From assembly GCA_025677825.1 (NCBI GenBank), contig JAIXMO010000015.1:248001-312000 (forward strand): a stretch of 64,000 bases of DNA. Reading direction: 5' to 3'. Shown piece by piece: positions 1 through 10,317 of this stretch. Below the pieces are notes generated by a model that did no database searches, was not told where the DNA came from, and saw only the letters and a list, made by a program, of their open reading frames with translations. Made by a program: the position numbers and the translations under genes. Origin of the DNA: Helicostylum pulchrum (Eukaryota; Mucoromycota; Mucoromycetes; Mucorales; Mucoraceae). How positions within the stretch are numbered: the stretch's first letter is position 1; each line of letters starts with the position of its first letter.

Positions 1-687
1 GAAACACTCTTGTCTCAAATAGTTGAAATACAAAGTAAACTAGATATTATTAAACTAGAAGCTACTATTTCTTTACAGTCGATTGATTCCAACCATTTAA
101 ATCATTTTGAAAAGAGACTTGAAAACCATAAATTTGATTTAGAAAATATTGTGGTTGAAAAGGCTGCGACAACAAATACACCTTCACTAAGTCTTTCTTC
201 TATTTTATCTTTAAATGAAGATGATTACTTTGTTAGTATAGGTCAAAAGAAGAAGAAGAAAAGAAGAAGGGCAGCAAGAATAATAAAACAAGATGAACAG
301 TTATCATCATCTTCTTCTTCATCATCTTCAGCATCATCATCAGTATCAGTATCATCGGATATCGGAAGAAATGAGCTGATTGTGTTACACTCTATTCATG
401 ACAGTAACAATAATGGTCCGATAAATTCCTGTTGTTCTTTACTGGACAAAAGAAATGCACTGGATGACACTTTAAGCTTTTTAAATGATCTCGGTTCAGA
501 TGATGGTGGATTTCGTCAAGACATTATAGACTTGCTAGATCGTCCTACTGTACATATCAACAAGCCTTACTTTAAAAACAATCCCTTTTCAAGCCTACTT
601 TTAATCAGTTGGAAGTGGATACGGTTTGCTCTTATCATGACTTTGGCTATACTAATTAATATAAAACAAGGCCCATCCATACTCTAA
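1..687 (+). CDS. C-terminal part of an unidentified serine-rich protein with a C-terminal hydrophobic segment (5' partial)
   Basis: The reading frame is open from base 1 to a TAA at 685-687, so the gene starts outside the window; the apparent TTG start near base 10 is only an artefact of the edge. About 228 residues are visible. The first third looks helical (ELxSxxL-type spacing, many K/E/L/I), followed by a basic KKKKKRRR stretch (possible nuclear signal) and a run of about 15 serines. The last 30 residues contain a hydrophobic segment (FALIMTLAILINI) close to the C-terminus, as in tail-anchored membrane proteins. AATAAA-like signals follow the stop. I do not recognise the family. The convergent neighbour is NUP54, whose stop lies 93 bp away. 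Confidence 0.6.
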   Translation, partial: ETLLSQIVEIQSKLDIIKLEATISLQSIDSNHLNHFEKRLENHKFDLENIVVEKAATTNTPSLSLSSILSLNEDDYFVSIGQKKKKKRRRAARIIKQDEQLSSSSSSSSSASSSVSVSSDIGRNELIVLHSIHDSNNNGPINSCCSLLDKRNALDDTLSFLNDLGSDDGGFRQDIIDLLDRPTVHINKPYFKNNPFSSLLLISWKWIRFALIMTLAILINIKQGPSIL

Positions 688-779
688 AATAAATAATAAT
701 AAAAAAAGAGCAGTTTTTTATTTTTTGTTGTATACAAGTATATATATTTGTATGTGTGTATGTGTGTATTTCTTTTTTT

Positions 780-2355
780 TTAGCGTAAGTCGCCTCTCCA
801 TCCTTTACTAAGCATGTCAATATCTGTTGTATCCTTCTTGATGACTTCGATAATATGTTGTACCCCATTATCTTGTTCTTCCAAGATCTGTGGTACATGT
901 ACTTAATATATACATATACATATATAAAATAGTGTTGTATTATATTCCCTTACCTTTGTAATACATGTCATATCATTTTCACTAACAGCATCCCACTCAT
1001 CAACTCCGTCAATCTTACCATACTTTCTCCCTGATTCCTTTATAAGCTGTAACTGAGCCCACAACTGACTCAATTTACCATGAAACTGTTCTGATCTTTC
1101 TAATTGATCTTGAATATTTTCAAGTCTTGTACGCATCACTTCTTCTTCAGGTGTAATAGATAATCCTTTATTACGCAATACTTGAGTATATTTTAAAAAC
1201 TACCAAAAAAAATTAATAAAAAAAAAATCATGTAGTTAAAAATAGTTATGTTTACCTTGATAACTCGTTGTGCTGCTTCCATATGTCTACGCTTATACTC
1301 TGCCAACTTTGTTGCGGTCTCCAACATGTCTTTTAACTGGATTTTCTTCAATATATCTTGCATTAATACCAATTTAGCGTTATGTGCTTCACATAATAAT
1401 CTTTGTTGTTCCAATCTTTTCTCTACATCTTCAAATCCAACAGCTAAAGCAGGTACCATTCTAATAATAAAAGATATTTAAATACACACACTATACACCA
1501 CCAACAACAACAAAAAACTTACGTTGTTTTATCTGGGTTAAGTTTTTGTGCTTCATTCCACTTGGCTTCATCATGATCAGCCGGCCTCTGATACAAAGGT
1601 ACCTCATTAGCCGGAACAACATTATAAAAGTAATGTTTAAATCGGCAATTAGGTGATTTAGGATCCCACCAAGACTTTAACAATGCTAAAGCATGCCAAA
1701 CATTTTCTGGTTCATAGTTGTCGCTAGTAATGGAAGGAGCAGAAGCTTTCCTTGATTCTTCATCTACCTGTGCTAATAATTGGTAGATTTGCTGATCTCT
1801 TTGTTGTTGTTGTTGCTGTTGTAAATTAGGATTCGTACCAAACCCTCCTACTCCTGTTGTCTTGTTTGCTCCGAATAAACTTGTATTGTTCGTACCAAAC
1901 GTCGTCGTAGCCGGTTTAGGTGCAAACGTAGAGTTGAAAGAAAATCCAGTGGAAGGTGCTGCTGTAGTAGTAGGTTGACCAAAAGGAGAAGCTGTAGTAG
2001 TTTGACCAAACCCTGTAGCAGCAGGTTGTTGGCCAAAGCCGGTAGCTGATTGTCCAAAGGGTGCTGGGGTTACTGTTTGACCAAAAGGTGTTGATGTAGC
2101 CGCAGGCTGTCCAAAGCCTGTATTTGCTTGTTGTCCAAAAGGACTTGCTTGTTGTTGTTGCGGCTGTTGTTGTGGCTGTCCAAAGGGTGAAGCAGTGGCA
2201 GCAGGTTGTTGTCCAAAGGGTGTTGAAGTTGCAGGCTGGCCAAATGGTGTTGAAGTAGCAGCAGGTTGTTGGCCAAACGGTGTAGAAGTTGCAGGTTGTC
2301 CAAACCCACCTCCAAATCCTGCACTTGCAGGTTGTGCTCCAAATGAAAAGGACAT
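780..2355 (-). CDS. NUP54: Nucleoporin Nup54 (yeast Nup57 relative)
   Basis: Central-channel nucleoporin of the Nup62-Nup58-Nup54 complex, where FG repeats form the permeability barrier. The model has four exons: 2355-1523, 1460-1256, 1199-954 and 887-780, with consistent phases, giving 463 aa. Residues 1 to about 190 are FG repeats of the form TPFGQ/AAFGQ rich in Q, P, T and A. A Q-run follows, then the conserved Nup54 region with the hallmarks NVWHALALLKSWWDP and RFKHYFYNVVP, then coiled-coil helices to the C-terminus (SKGWRGDLR end). The start used is the ATG at 2355, directly before the FG region; an in-frame ATG at 2391 would add 12 basic residues. The last acceptor (CACAG before 887) was picked because the nearer TTAAG breaks the frame. 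Family assignment is firm; exact ends of exon 4 are less so. Confidence 0.9.
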
Positions 2356-2531
2356 TTTTTTATTTTCTTTTCTTAAGGGTAAACAAAACAAAAAAGAACG
2401 CGTTTGTCCTTTTGAAAAGAAAAAAAAAAAATGTTGTCTGTGACGTTTTTTTATTTATTTTTTAAAGAAAAGGTTTGCATTTTTGAGGGAAAATGTTACA
2501 AGGGCTTTTATAATTCTCTTTTTCATAAAAA

Positions 2532-2820
2532 ATGGAACATCAGCCTACTCGTGAAAAGCTTTATTCTACTTCAAAGGGTTATGGTTTCAGCCCTGCCTTA
2601 CAAAGAACTCGTAAGCCTTTTGTTGTTCGTAACTTGTTCACATTAGTTGGTCTTTTAACATTTACCGGAAGTGTTTGTAAGTTTTTAAAATGAAGCTTTT
2701 TGACGGGATATGTAAAATTAAATATTTTCTTTAGATGGATACTCTCTCTATGCTGTTCAACAAGATGATTTCAGTGACGTTCCTTTACCTGCAGCCCTTC
2801 CCACTACTGAAGAAAAATAA
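2532..2820 (+). CDS. COA3: Cytochrome c oxidase assembly factor 3 (COA3/CCDC56 family)
   Basis: Small inner-mitochondrial-membrane protein that in yeast and animals helps COX1 translation and complex IV assembly. Two exons, 2532-2676 and 2735-2820, joined by a GTAAG..TTTAG intron, give 76 aa. A basic N-terminus (TREKLYSTSKGYGF, RTRKPFVVRN) precedes one membrane segment at about residues 36-53 (NLFTLVGLLTFTGSVYGYSL), followed at once by the family hallmark VQQDDFSDVPLP. Length is typical for the family. The gene is divergent from NUP54 (176 bp between starts), so they probably share a promoter region. Assignment rests on the membrane segment plus the DDFSDV motif. Confidence 0.85.
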
Positions 2821-2902
2821 ATTATGTTTTTTTTGTGTGTAAATAATAAAAAAAAAGGACGACCTTGAAAGTGTGTGGATATATATATTTATTGTTACAA
2901 GA

Positions 2903-2917
2903 GGGGGGGGGGGGGGG
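2903..2917. repeat. Run of 15 G in the 3' region of the SPPxRV gene
   Basis: Fifteen consecutive G on the plus strand, lying just downstream of the stop of the minus-strand gene (C-rich in its transcript). Similar long G/C runs recur elsewhere in this AT-rich window. Confidence 0.9.
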
Positions 2918-2924
2918 ATATAAT

Positions 2925-4840
2925 TTATATGAATACAGATGATTTCTTTGTAGTGATAGCTCTTGTTCTCCAATCGGGTTGAGCAATAGCTGCAGGATAC
3001 GTTAACATGGTAGGTTTTTTCAAACTTGGTGGTTTTGCCCGAGTTTTTGTAAGCTTTTAAAAATTATAGATTAGTCATCAAGTACCAAAAAAAAAGAACA
3101 AGAAAACTTACATGTGTTAATTCTTTACTACTACTAGTTGGTTGTTGAACCATCATTACCTTTGGTTTCTTTTGAAAGATATCCAGCAACTTATTTGACA
3201 ACTTTTGCGGCTGCACCTCTTTCTTTTGAAACACAACAGGCACCTCTTTCTTCTTTTGAAGTAGTGCCGGTATGAACTTTTCTCTGTGCTGTTGAGTTTG
3301 TACAGCACTGATAACATCCGACAATTCATTACTTAATGTACGTACAAAGGTTGACACGTTCTCCTCTTCTTCTTCTTCTTCTTCGTTACTTTGATTATCT
3401 GGAATAAACGTTGATAGTTGGTCTGAGAAGGAAACTTGTTTTTTAATGCAAGGACGCTTTTGATCAGTCTGTGGCGGTATGTCAAGTGCATTGGTACAAA
3501 AGGATATGTCTGGTGATAGCTGTGGTAAATAAACAATAATAGGCTCTTCTTCCGTCTCGGCTGGTGTAGGACTAAACCGACGATCAATGACCTCGGAAAA
3601 ATAGGATTCGGTAGGTATCACAGATGAGCATGATGTAACTGGAATGATCGTTTCAACTACTGCAGCCTAAAATTAAAAAATCAACAACAACATTTAATTT
3701 ACTATTTATCTGTTTTATTACACTTTTATTTACATTAAGTGGTGTTGAAACAGAACTTGCTGGTGGTATTATAACGTGTCTAGGTGGTTTAGGTGGTGGT
3801 GGTGTAGTCTCAAACGCAGAAATAAAAGATGACTATATACACATATTAGGTTGTTTTTTTTTACTGACGTATCTAAAGTAGCTTAATATATACTTACTAC
3901 TATTCCGTTCTTCTTCTTGGTCGGTGCCACAGGCAAGTTTTTTACAATTACATTTTGTTGTTGTTGTTGTTGTTGCACAGAAAATAGCTTTCGCTTTGCT
4001 TCAAGTAAGAAATTCTTTTCGGGCGTTGACATTGGAGACGTGGTTGATTTAGATGTAGACAGAGTTTGTGTAGGTGGGGATGATACTCTTGTCGGTGGAG
4101 ATGTTGCTCTTGTCGGTGGAGATGTTACTCTTGTCGGTGGAGATGTTACTCTTGCGGGTGGAGATGTTACTCTTGCGGGTGGAGATGTTACTCTGGCTGG
4201 TGGAGAACTGACTCTAGCAGGTGGAGAAATCACTCTTTCAGGCGGTGAGGCTGGTGGTAAAGCAACCTTCACAGGCGGTGAGGCTACTCTAACCGGTGGA
4301 GAAACTACTCTTGCAGGCGGGGAGGCTACTCTAGCAGGCGGGGAGGCAACGCTAACAGGCGATACTGCCACTCTACCAACCCTGCCGACGTCCTTCTCAG
4401 CGACACTACTACGCTTCATGATGGCATCTCTCTTCTCTTGCACGCTACTGCTTGTAATAACCGACAACTTTTTCACATTCTTTTCCTCCCTCGGTTTTAC
4501 ACTTGCAATAGGCTGTTGTTGTATCTCTTCTGCCTTTACAAGCTTAGGCTCTTCAAGAGGAGAAGGAGGTCGTTGCAACACACGGTTTATTTTTGAAATA
4601 TGTATAATGGGTTCAAGTGTAGTAGGTGATAAAGGTGGTGTGGTGTATCTGTGTCTGGAAGACCGTTTCTTTCTTCTTTGGTTTAATTCCTTTTAATAAA
4701 AAAAGAATTAGATTATTTTTTGACAGCACATTTTTGTGGTTTTTTTTTATTTATTTTACATCGTTTAAAACTTGTAAACCTTGTGGGTTTTTGTAAATCC
4801 ACATGTTGTCTTTTCTTCTTAGGGACGCTATTGAACTCAT
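2925..4840 (-). CDS. Proline-rich protein with an SPPxRV repeat array, function unknown
   Basis: Five exons in constant phase 0: 4840-4760, 4689-3898, 3832-3734, 3666-3112 and 3053-2925, giving 551 aa. The N-terminus (MSSIASLRRKDNMWIYKNPQ) and C-terminus (AQPDWRTRAITTKKSSV) look globular and may be the conserved parts. Between them, about residues 115-210 carry some 15 tandem copies of a 6-7 residue unit, ARVxSPP, rich in possible proline-directed phosphosites; a Q7 run and an acidic E-run (about 8 residues in the fourth exon) follow. Such a protein is probably disordered and regulatory or a scaffold. It lies head-to-tail with the kinesin gene, 128 bp downstream of its stop. No family recognised. 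The long open frame on the opposite strand at 3917-4696 is a by-product of the repeat. Confidence 0.7.
4069..4365 (-). repeat. Coding tandem repeat encoding SPPxRV units
   Basis: Degenerate 18-21 bp units, read on the minus strand as serine-proline-proline followed by A/T/V-R-V. Central copies (about 4085-4200) are nearly identical at DNA level while outer copies diverge, the pattern expected of recent expansion by slippage or unequal exchange. The unit number probably varies between strains. Confidence 0.8.
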
Positions 4841-4967
4841 AATAATAGTACAAAAATAAATGAAAAAGGGAAAAAATTAGGCTTCAAAACGTTTTTTTAT
4901 TTTATCTGCTTTAAAAAAAAAAAAAAAAATCTAAAAAAAGCAAAAAAGAAAAAAACAATAGACCAAA

Positions 4968-7900
4968 TTAAGCAATTTCATCATTTTGATTTTTCTGCAA
5001 CTCATTTGCCCACTGAGTTCTTAAATCCTCAATACTGCTTGACGAGTACCTGTAGGCGCCTCTTCTTCTTGCCGATTTCGCCGACGACGCTTGCGTATGC
5101 CCTGACGACAGCCTATCGAACACATTATTTGCCGCTGCCGACCGCCTCAACTCGAACGAATTATTAGGTGACGAGTCCATGCGCTTCATCGCTGTTGACG
5201 GTCTTGGTATATTTACAGCTGGCACATGCATCGCCAACACAGACTGCGATCTTTGTTTCTGCAGCAAAATGGAGCTATTATTAAATGCAGGAATTAACGT
5301 AGTCCCGTGAGTGGAATAATCGGTCTTTACCGTGGTATCGAAATTTTGTTGCTGTAAAGGAGATTTAGGTTGCGGTTCCTGTTGTGTAGGTGGTAAATTT
5401 GTCAGTTCGCGTAACAGAGATCGGCGACGTAAAGTGGAAGGTGGTGGGGTACTGGGTGTAGCACTGGGAGGTTGCTGGAACGAGAAAGCTCTGCGTCTGT
5501 TCAAGATGGTAGTAGGTGGCAGTGGCTGCTGTTGCTGCAAAGGCTCTGGTTGCTGAGGAGGTAATTTACTGCCTGAAGAAGCACGAATCATTTGCTGACT
5601 GAACCCGTGGCTGCTTGAGTACAGTGACGACCACGACCCTGTATCCGACTGAACAGACGACCTGCGACGAACGCTACCACTACGAATGGACGACGTCGAC
5701 GACTCGCGGTCTTGCTGGTACCTTGTAAACTCTGCAGGTTTCATCAACGGAGAAGGAGGCGTTTGTCTTACATCCTTTGGCGTTTGAAGTAACTGTTGCA
5801 AAAACTGTTCAGGAGAAGACATCGAGTCTCGACGATTGGCTAGTGGAGACGTAGATGGTTTCAACGGTGCGCCTGATTTATTGTTGGTTGAAACACCTCC
5901 TCCCCCAGTAGGGTGAGGTCGAAGGTAGGGACTGAGCTCGTTTTCAGCAGCCAAGGTCACAGCGGACTCTGTAGGAGGGTAATCGATCTTGCCGTTGATA
6001 CCGTCAGAATAGATCTTTTCAAATAACGTTTCAACATGTTGGTATTGTTCTTCGGGGTATAAATCAATAGCGGAATCGGCATCACTGCTATCTTCGGTGG
6101 GTGAAGAATGGTTGCTTAATTTAGAGCAAGAACGGTCTCTAGAAAGCGAAGTACGACGAGAAGAACCTTGCTGTTGCTGTTGTAATCTCTTTAGTTTCTT
6201 TTCGTTTTCAATGGTTGTATCAATAGCTGCCTTTTTCATTACGATTAAAGTGCGTCTTAAATCCTGTGTAGATTTCTCAAGTTGCTGAATGGACATCTTG
6301 TTATTATGTTCTTCCATACGAAGCAAAACGATATCGTCAATCACGGACTCCATGACATAGCCCGATTCATCATCCGCCATGGACTTCAATAGCTTGGAAA
6401 TCATTTCAAGAGATTGTTCAGGTCCGGCACTAACAGGTAAACTGTACCGTTCTTCAAGTGCGTCCATGTCAAGCCACTCATCTTCAGTTTCTTCTGCTGC
6501 AGTAACAGAAGCAGTTTTGGGTTCTTGGTCATGGTCAGCAAAAGTAACTCGCTTTTCAGGTCGCGTAGCATCCACCACAACAATTTCTTCTTCTTGTTCG
6601 TCATCTTGCATAATCTCTGCAGCGGCGTCATTATGGATGGCATGAATACGAGCATTCAAGTAGGAAATCTCTGCTTCTACAGTTTCAATATTCTCATCAA
6701 TCACCTGTCTAAAGGCATGATCAATGGTTGAAAGTTGTTTACTGTCTTCATCCAAGATCAACAGCTCACGTTCAGACATGTACTCGACCTTTCTTTGAGA
6801 CAAGTCGTTTCGTTTGGCTAACAGTTGCTTCATTTCTTCTACGGCTTGTTTACCTTGAATAAACTGGTACAGTGCGTTATCGAGCAAGGCCTTCTTCTTT
6901 GCGGCACGTACGTCTACAGGCACACGGTTCTTGCGCTGACTACTATTGTTATTGTTCTTGCGTCGGTTACGCGACATGCGCCCTACTTTTGACGACTGCA
7001 CCAAAGCGGACCCCATATCCAGCAACGACCCACAGCTACTCAACAGCTTTTCATCTAGCATACCACCCTCACGTACGGCCTTTTTCAAAATTTGCACCAA
7101 CGACTTTAGTTTCTCAGCAGTGACCACAGACTCATCAGTCTTCTTTTGAATCGTCGACTGCATTTGCTTCACCTCGCGCTCCAGTTTCTTTTTGCTTTCG
7201 TTTTCCTTTTGTTGTTTGCGGCGGAGGCCCTGGATCTCGCGTTCGTGCGTGTGCAGCTTTTCTTTGACACGTTCAGCTTCGTCCTTCATGCGCTTGATCA
7301 TGCGCCGCTTTTCAACCTTGAGCGACTCGACGTTGACACGAAGCGCACGCAACATGCTTTCGTTTTGGTTACGAGAGGATTGGATGGTACTGGAGGTCTG
7401 TGTGTACTTGCGACGAAGGTCAGAGAGTTGGCCCATCAACGTCTTCATTTTAATTTCGTACGCTTGACGTATATGGTTCATATTATTCAAACTACTTGTA
7501 GAATCTTTTCTCTTTATACTAAGCTTTGGTTGCTGCTGTTGCTGCTGCTGAATAGCTTGTTGTTGTCTTTGTAACTGTTGCTCACGGCGCAAATTTAAAA
7601 TCTCGTCACGTAACGAATAAAGTTTCTTTTCAAACTTTTTACGCATTTGACCGTACTCGACTTCGGTCTTTTCAAGTTGAACAACGAGATCTTCATTGAC
7701 TTGGATATCAGACTGGATTTGGTCCACCATGCGGTGCAAGTGCGGGTTGTTCTCGTAGAACTCTAAAAGCTCGCCGTCGTCCATGAAGGTTTCACACGAT
7801 GGCATTCGGGAGCGTAAGGTTCGCACCGTTTCAACAGGTGATTCGGATTCTAACGTCTAAAAGAAATTTTGTTATTAGATTAAAAAAAGGAGAAAGTGTG

Positions 7901-9708
7901 GGTACAGTAGTACTTACTGCTTCTGCAATGCGTTGGTCTTCTTCAATGTCACCGAATAAACTGGCGTTATCTTCAGATTGCAACTTTATAAAAAGTTCAT
8001 CGTCTGCTAAAAGATCACAATTATATTCAACTTGTTCAGATTCTTTAGCCTACAGGGGGAAAAAAAATATTAGCATTTTTTAAAAATAAAAGATAAATAT
8101 ACGTTCATTACCTTGAACTCGTCAAGAACTTTCAAAGCTTTATCAATTTGAGACTTTGCATTTGAGATAGAATGCTTTGCATCGACTCTTAACCCTGAAG
8201 ATTCAGAAATCTCCGGGGACCCAATGGTAGCCTTCAACCACGACTCAATATCCTGATCATCATCATAATCAACCGAACTAGCAAGCACCTGCGGTACATT
8301 GGGCACCTTGGACCTCCTTGTCGATCGAAACGTAACATTTCTTGCAGTTGTCGTACTTCCATTTCTTCTCTTCTTGCCATTGCTAACCACAACACGACGC
8401 TTCGCAGTAGTAGTAGAAGAATACTGTTGTTTACTACTTGTTTTCAGCGACATTTGTGGAGTTGCGCCCATAGCTGCATGCATCAGTGGAGCCCGGATCG
8501 ATTCAGAAAACGTCAGTCGTTCTTGCGTATCTGCCAGCTCATTACGCAGCTCTTGAATTGTCTTTTGGTACTGACCAATGATGGGTAGTGTAGTGGTATT
8601 GGTTTCAAAAAATGAGGGACGACGGTTCAACTGGTCTAATAAGTGAGGCCATTCTTCTGTCCCCATGTGCTGGCTTAATTCACGCTCCATCAAGATGGAA
8701 TCTCGTTCGGTTGTTAGTCGACAGATATCGTCAGACATACTTGTCACACGTGTCTTTAAGCGATCGATTTCTTCCTTGAGCACTTTAGCTGCGTTGGTGG
8801 TATGGCTAACATTGCCCATCATGTTTTGGATCATCATGTCGGACGGGCTATTCCCTGTTACTGCTGTAGCAGATGAACTGACACGTAAAGCATTGAGCTC
8901 CAATTTTAAACGTGCTACTTGCGATCGAAGTTGGTTGACTTCAACAGACGAACCTGTAAATTCTTGATTGACTTGCACCTTGTTTTTAATGTTACGTGCT
9001 CGATTAGCGTATTTTAATGTACTGAGGGTTTCTAGGAAATTAGAGTCGGAAGGAGACACACAGGCCATCATTAAGGTCTGTGAGTTACCGCCAAGTGAGT
9101 CTTGCAAAAGCCGCGTCAGTTTGGAGTCTCGGTACGGCACATGAACGGATTTTTTCGAGTCGTCGCCTAGTGCACTGATCACGTTGCCTAATGCCAGTAG
9201 ACCTGAGTTGATGGATATACCCTCACGCGCACGATCGCCGGAAGCATTTGTACGCTTAAGTCTTTCTGAACCAGCCAAATCGACAAAATGGAACTTACTA
9301 ACAATAGTTCTGTTTGTTGTTGATTCACCATCATCGCCTAATTGCTGTTTAATGATGACGGAAAAGATGGCGTGTGATCTAGAAGAAACGGAATTCATAT
9401 CTGTAGATCCGGTTGTACGACATAATGACCCTTTGGAAAGGTACTGTAATAATTCAGCGGGACTAGCACAAGGTTCTTCACGCACGCCGCTCCAGTAGAT
9501 TTGGCCGTGAATGTCTTCGCGGATCTGAACCTCACATGCGTGACCGGGCTTTCGCTTCGGCTGCTGGTTTAGTAAATCCACAAGGTCTTCGTTGTAGAGT
9601 TCCAGGTACGAAACAAACACTTGGAAGTTTTGAAGCCCGTTGTTCTTTTTCTTTTCGCCTAGTCTGTAGTATAAATCGTCAATGAACCGTGGTACAATGC
9701 CTAACATC

Positions 9709-9739
<31 letters not shown>

Positions 9740-10317
9740 GGTTAAATAATAGAAAATAAAATGTTTTGAGTGTGTGGTAATTTTACCTTGGTTTTCTGAA
9801 TTGGTGTGTTCATCAAGTGCTGTGCCCATGCTAAACGTTTTTCCAGATCCTGTTTGACTACAGTGTTATAAAAATTGTTTAGCAAACATGTTTATGAAAA
9901 AAAAAAGGGGGGGGGTGGGATTGTCCTACCCATAAGCTAGGATTGTTGCGTTGAAACTACTCAGGAAAAAAAAAAAAAAAATGTTAGAGAAAATAAAAAA
10001 ATAAATATCAGTGTTATCTTTACCCATCAACAAATTTTTCTACTAGAGGCACGACACTTTTGTCGTATATTGGTTGTTGTGATGAATTTGTATCGAAAAT
10101 ATAATCATAGGTAAATGAATGATCTTTTCCTATTAGAATCTGTGGTTGGTTTGGTATAAATGATATACATTCTGTACAATTTGAAAGGTGTTCTTTTTGT
10201 GTTAAAGGGCGAACACGTAATGCGACTCTACAGTATAAAAAAAGGGAAAGTAAGTAAACCAAAAAAAAAACAGTGCGATGTAAATCTTTCTTTGTACCTA
10301 ACAGCTGTGGAAGTCAT
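4968..10317 (-). CDS. Kinesin-4-like motor protein (KIF4/KIF21 type)
   Basis: Plus-end microtubule motor with an N-terminal motor domain. Seven exons: 10317-10298, 10227-10024, 9956-9930, 9857-9787, 9700-8112, 8049-7918 and 7856-4968; all phases close, giving 1643 aa. Motor landmarks: RVALRVRPL near residue 7, P-loop GQTGSGKT at about 84-91, NQGIVPR, switch I NSVSSRSH at about 210-217, switch II VDLAGSERLKRT at about 247, then YADRARNIKNK-like neck text and LRSQVARLKLEL, which is typical of kinesin-4. Long coiled coils follow (about 690-1010), then a serine/proline/glutamine-rich tail of some 500 residues, likely disordered, with many RRxS/SP sites. The 20-bp first exon carries the start codon; exon 3 is only 27 bp and its acceptor is a tandem GAGTAG, allowing an optional serine. 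Kinesin family is certain; the subfamily is inferred from the neck and overall layout. Confidence 0.88.

Noticed and set aside
3917..4696. 259-codon plus-strand frame rich in GGDVTLAGG-type units
   Set aside because: Antisense of the SPPxRV array; its repetitive content comes from the coding repeat on the other strand, which has supported introns and phases.
7146..7574. 142-codon plus-strand frame
   Set aside because: Antisense of the kinesin coiled coil; composition follows from codon bias on the other strand.
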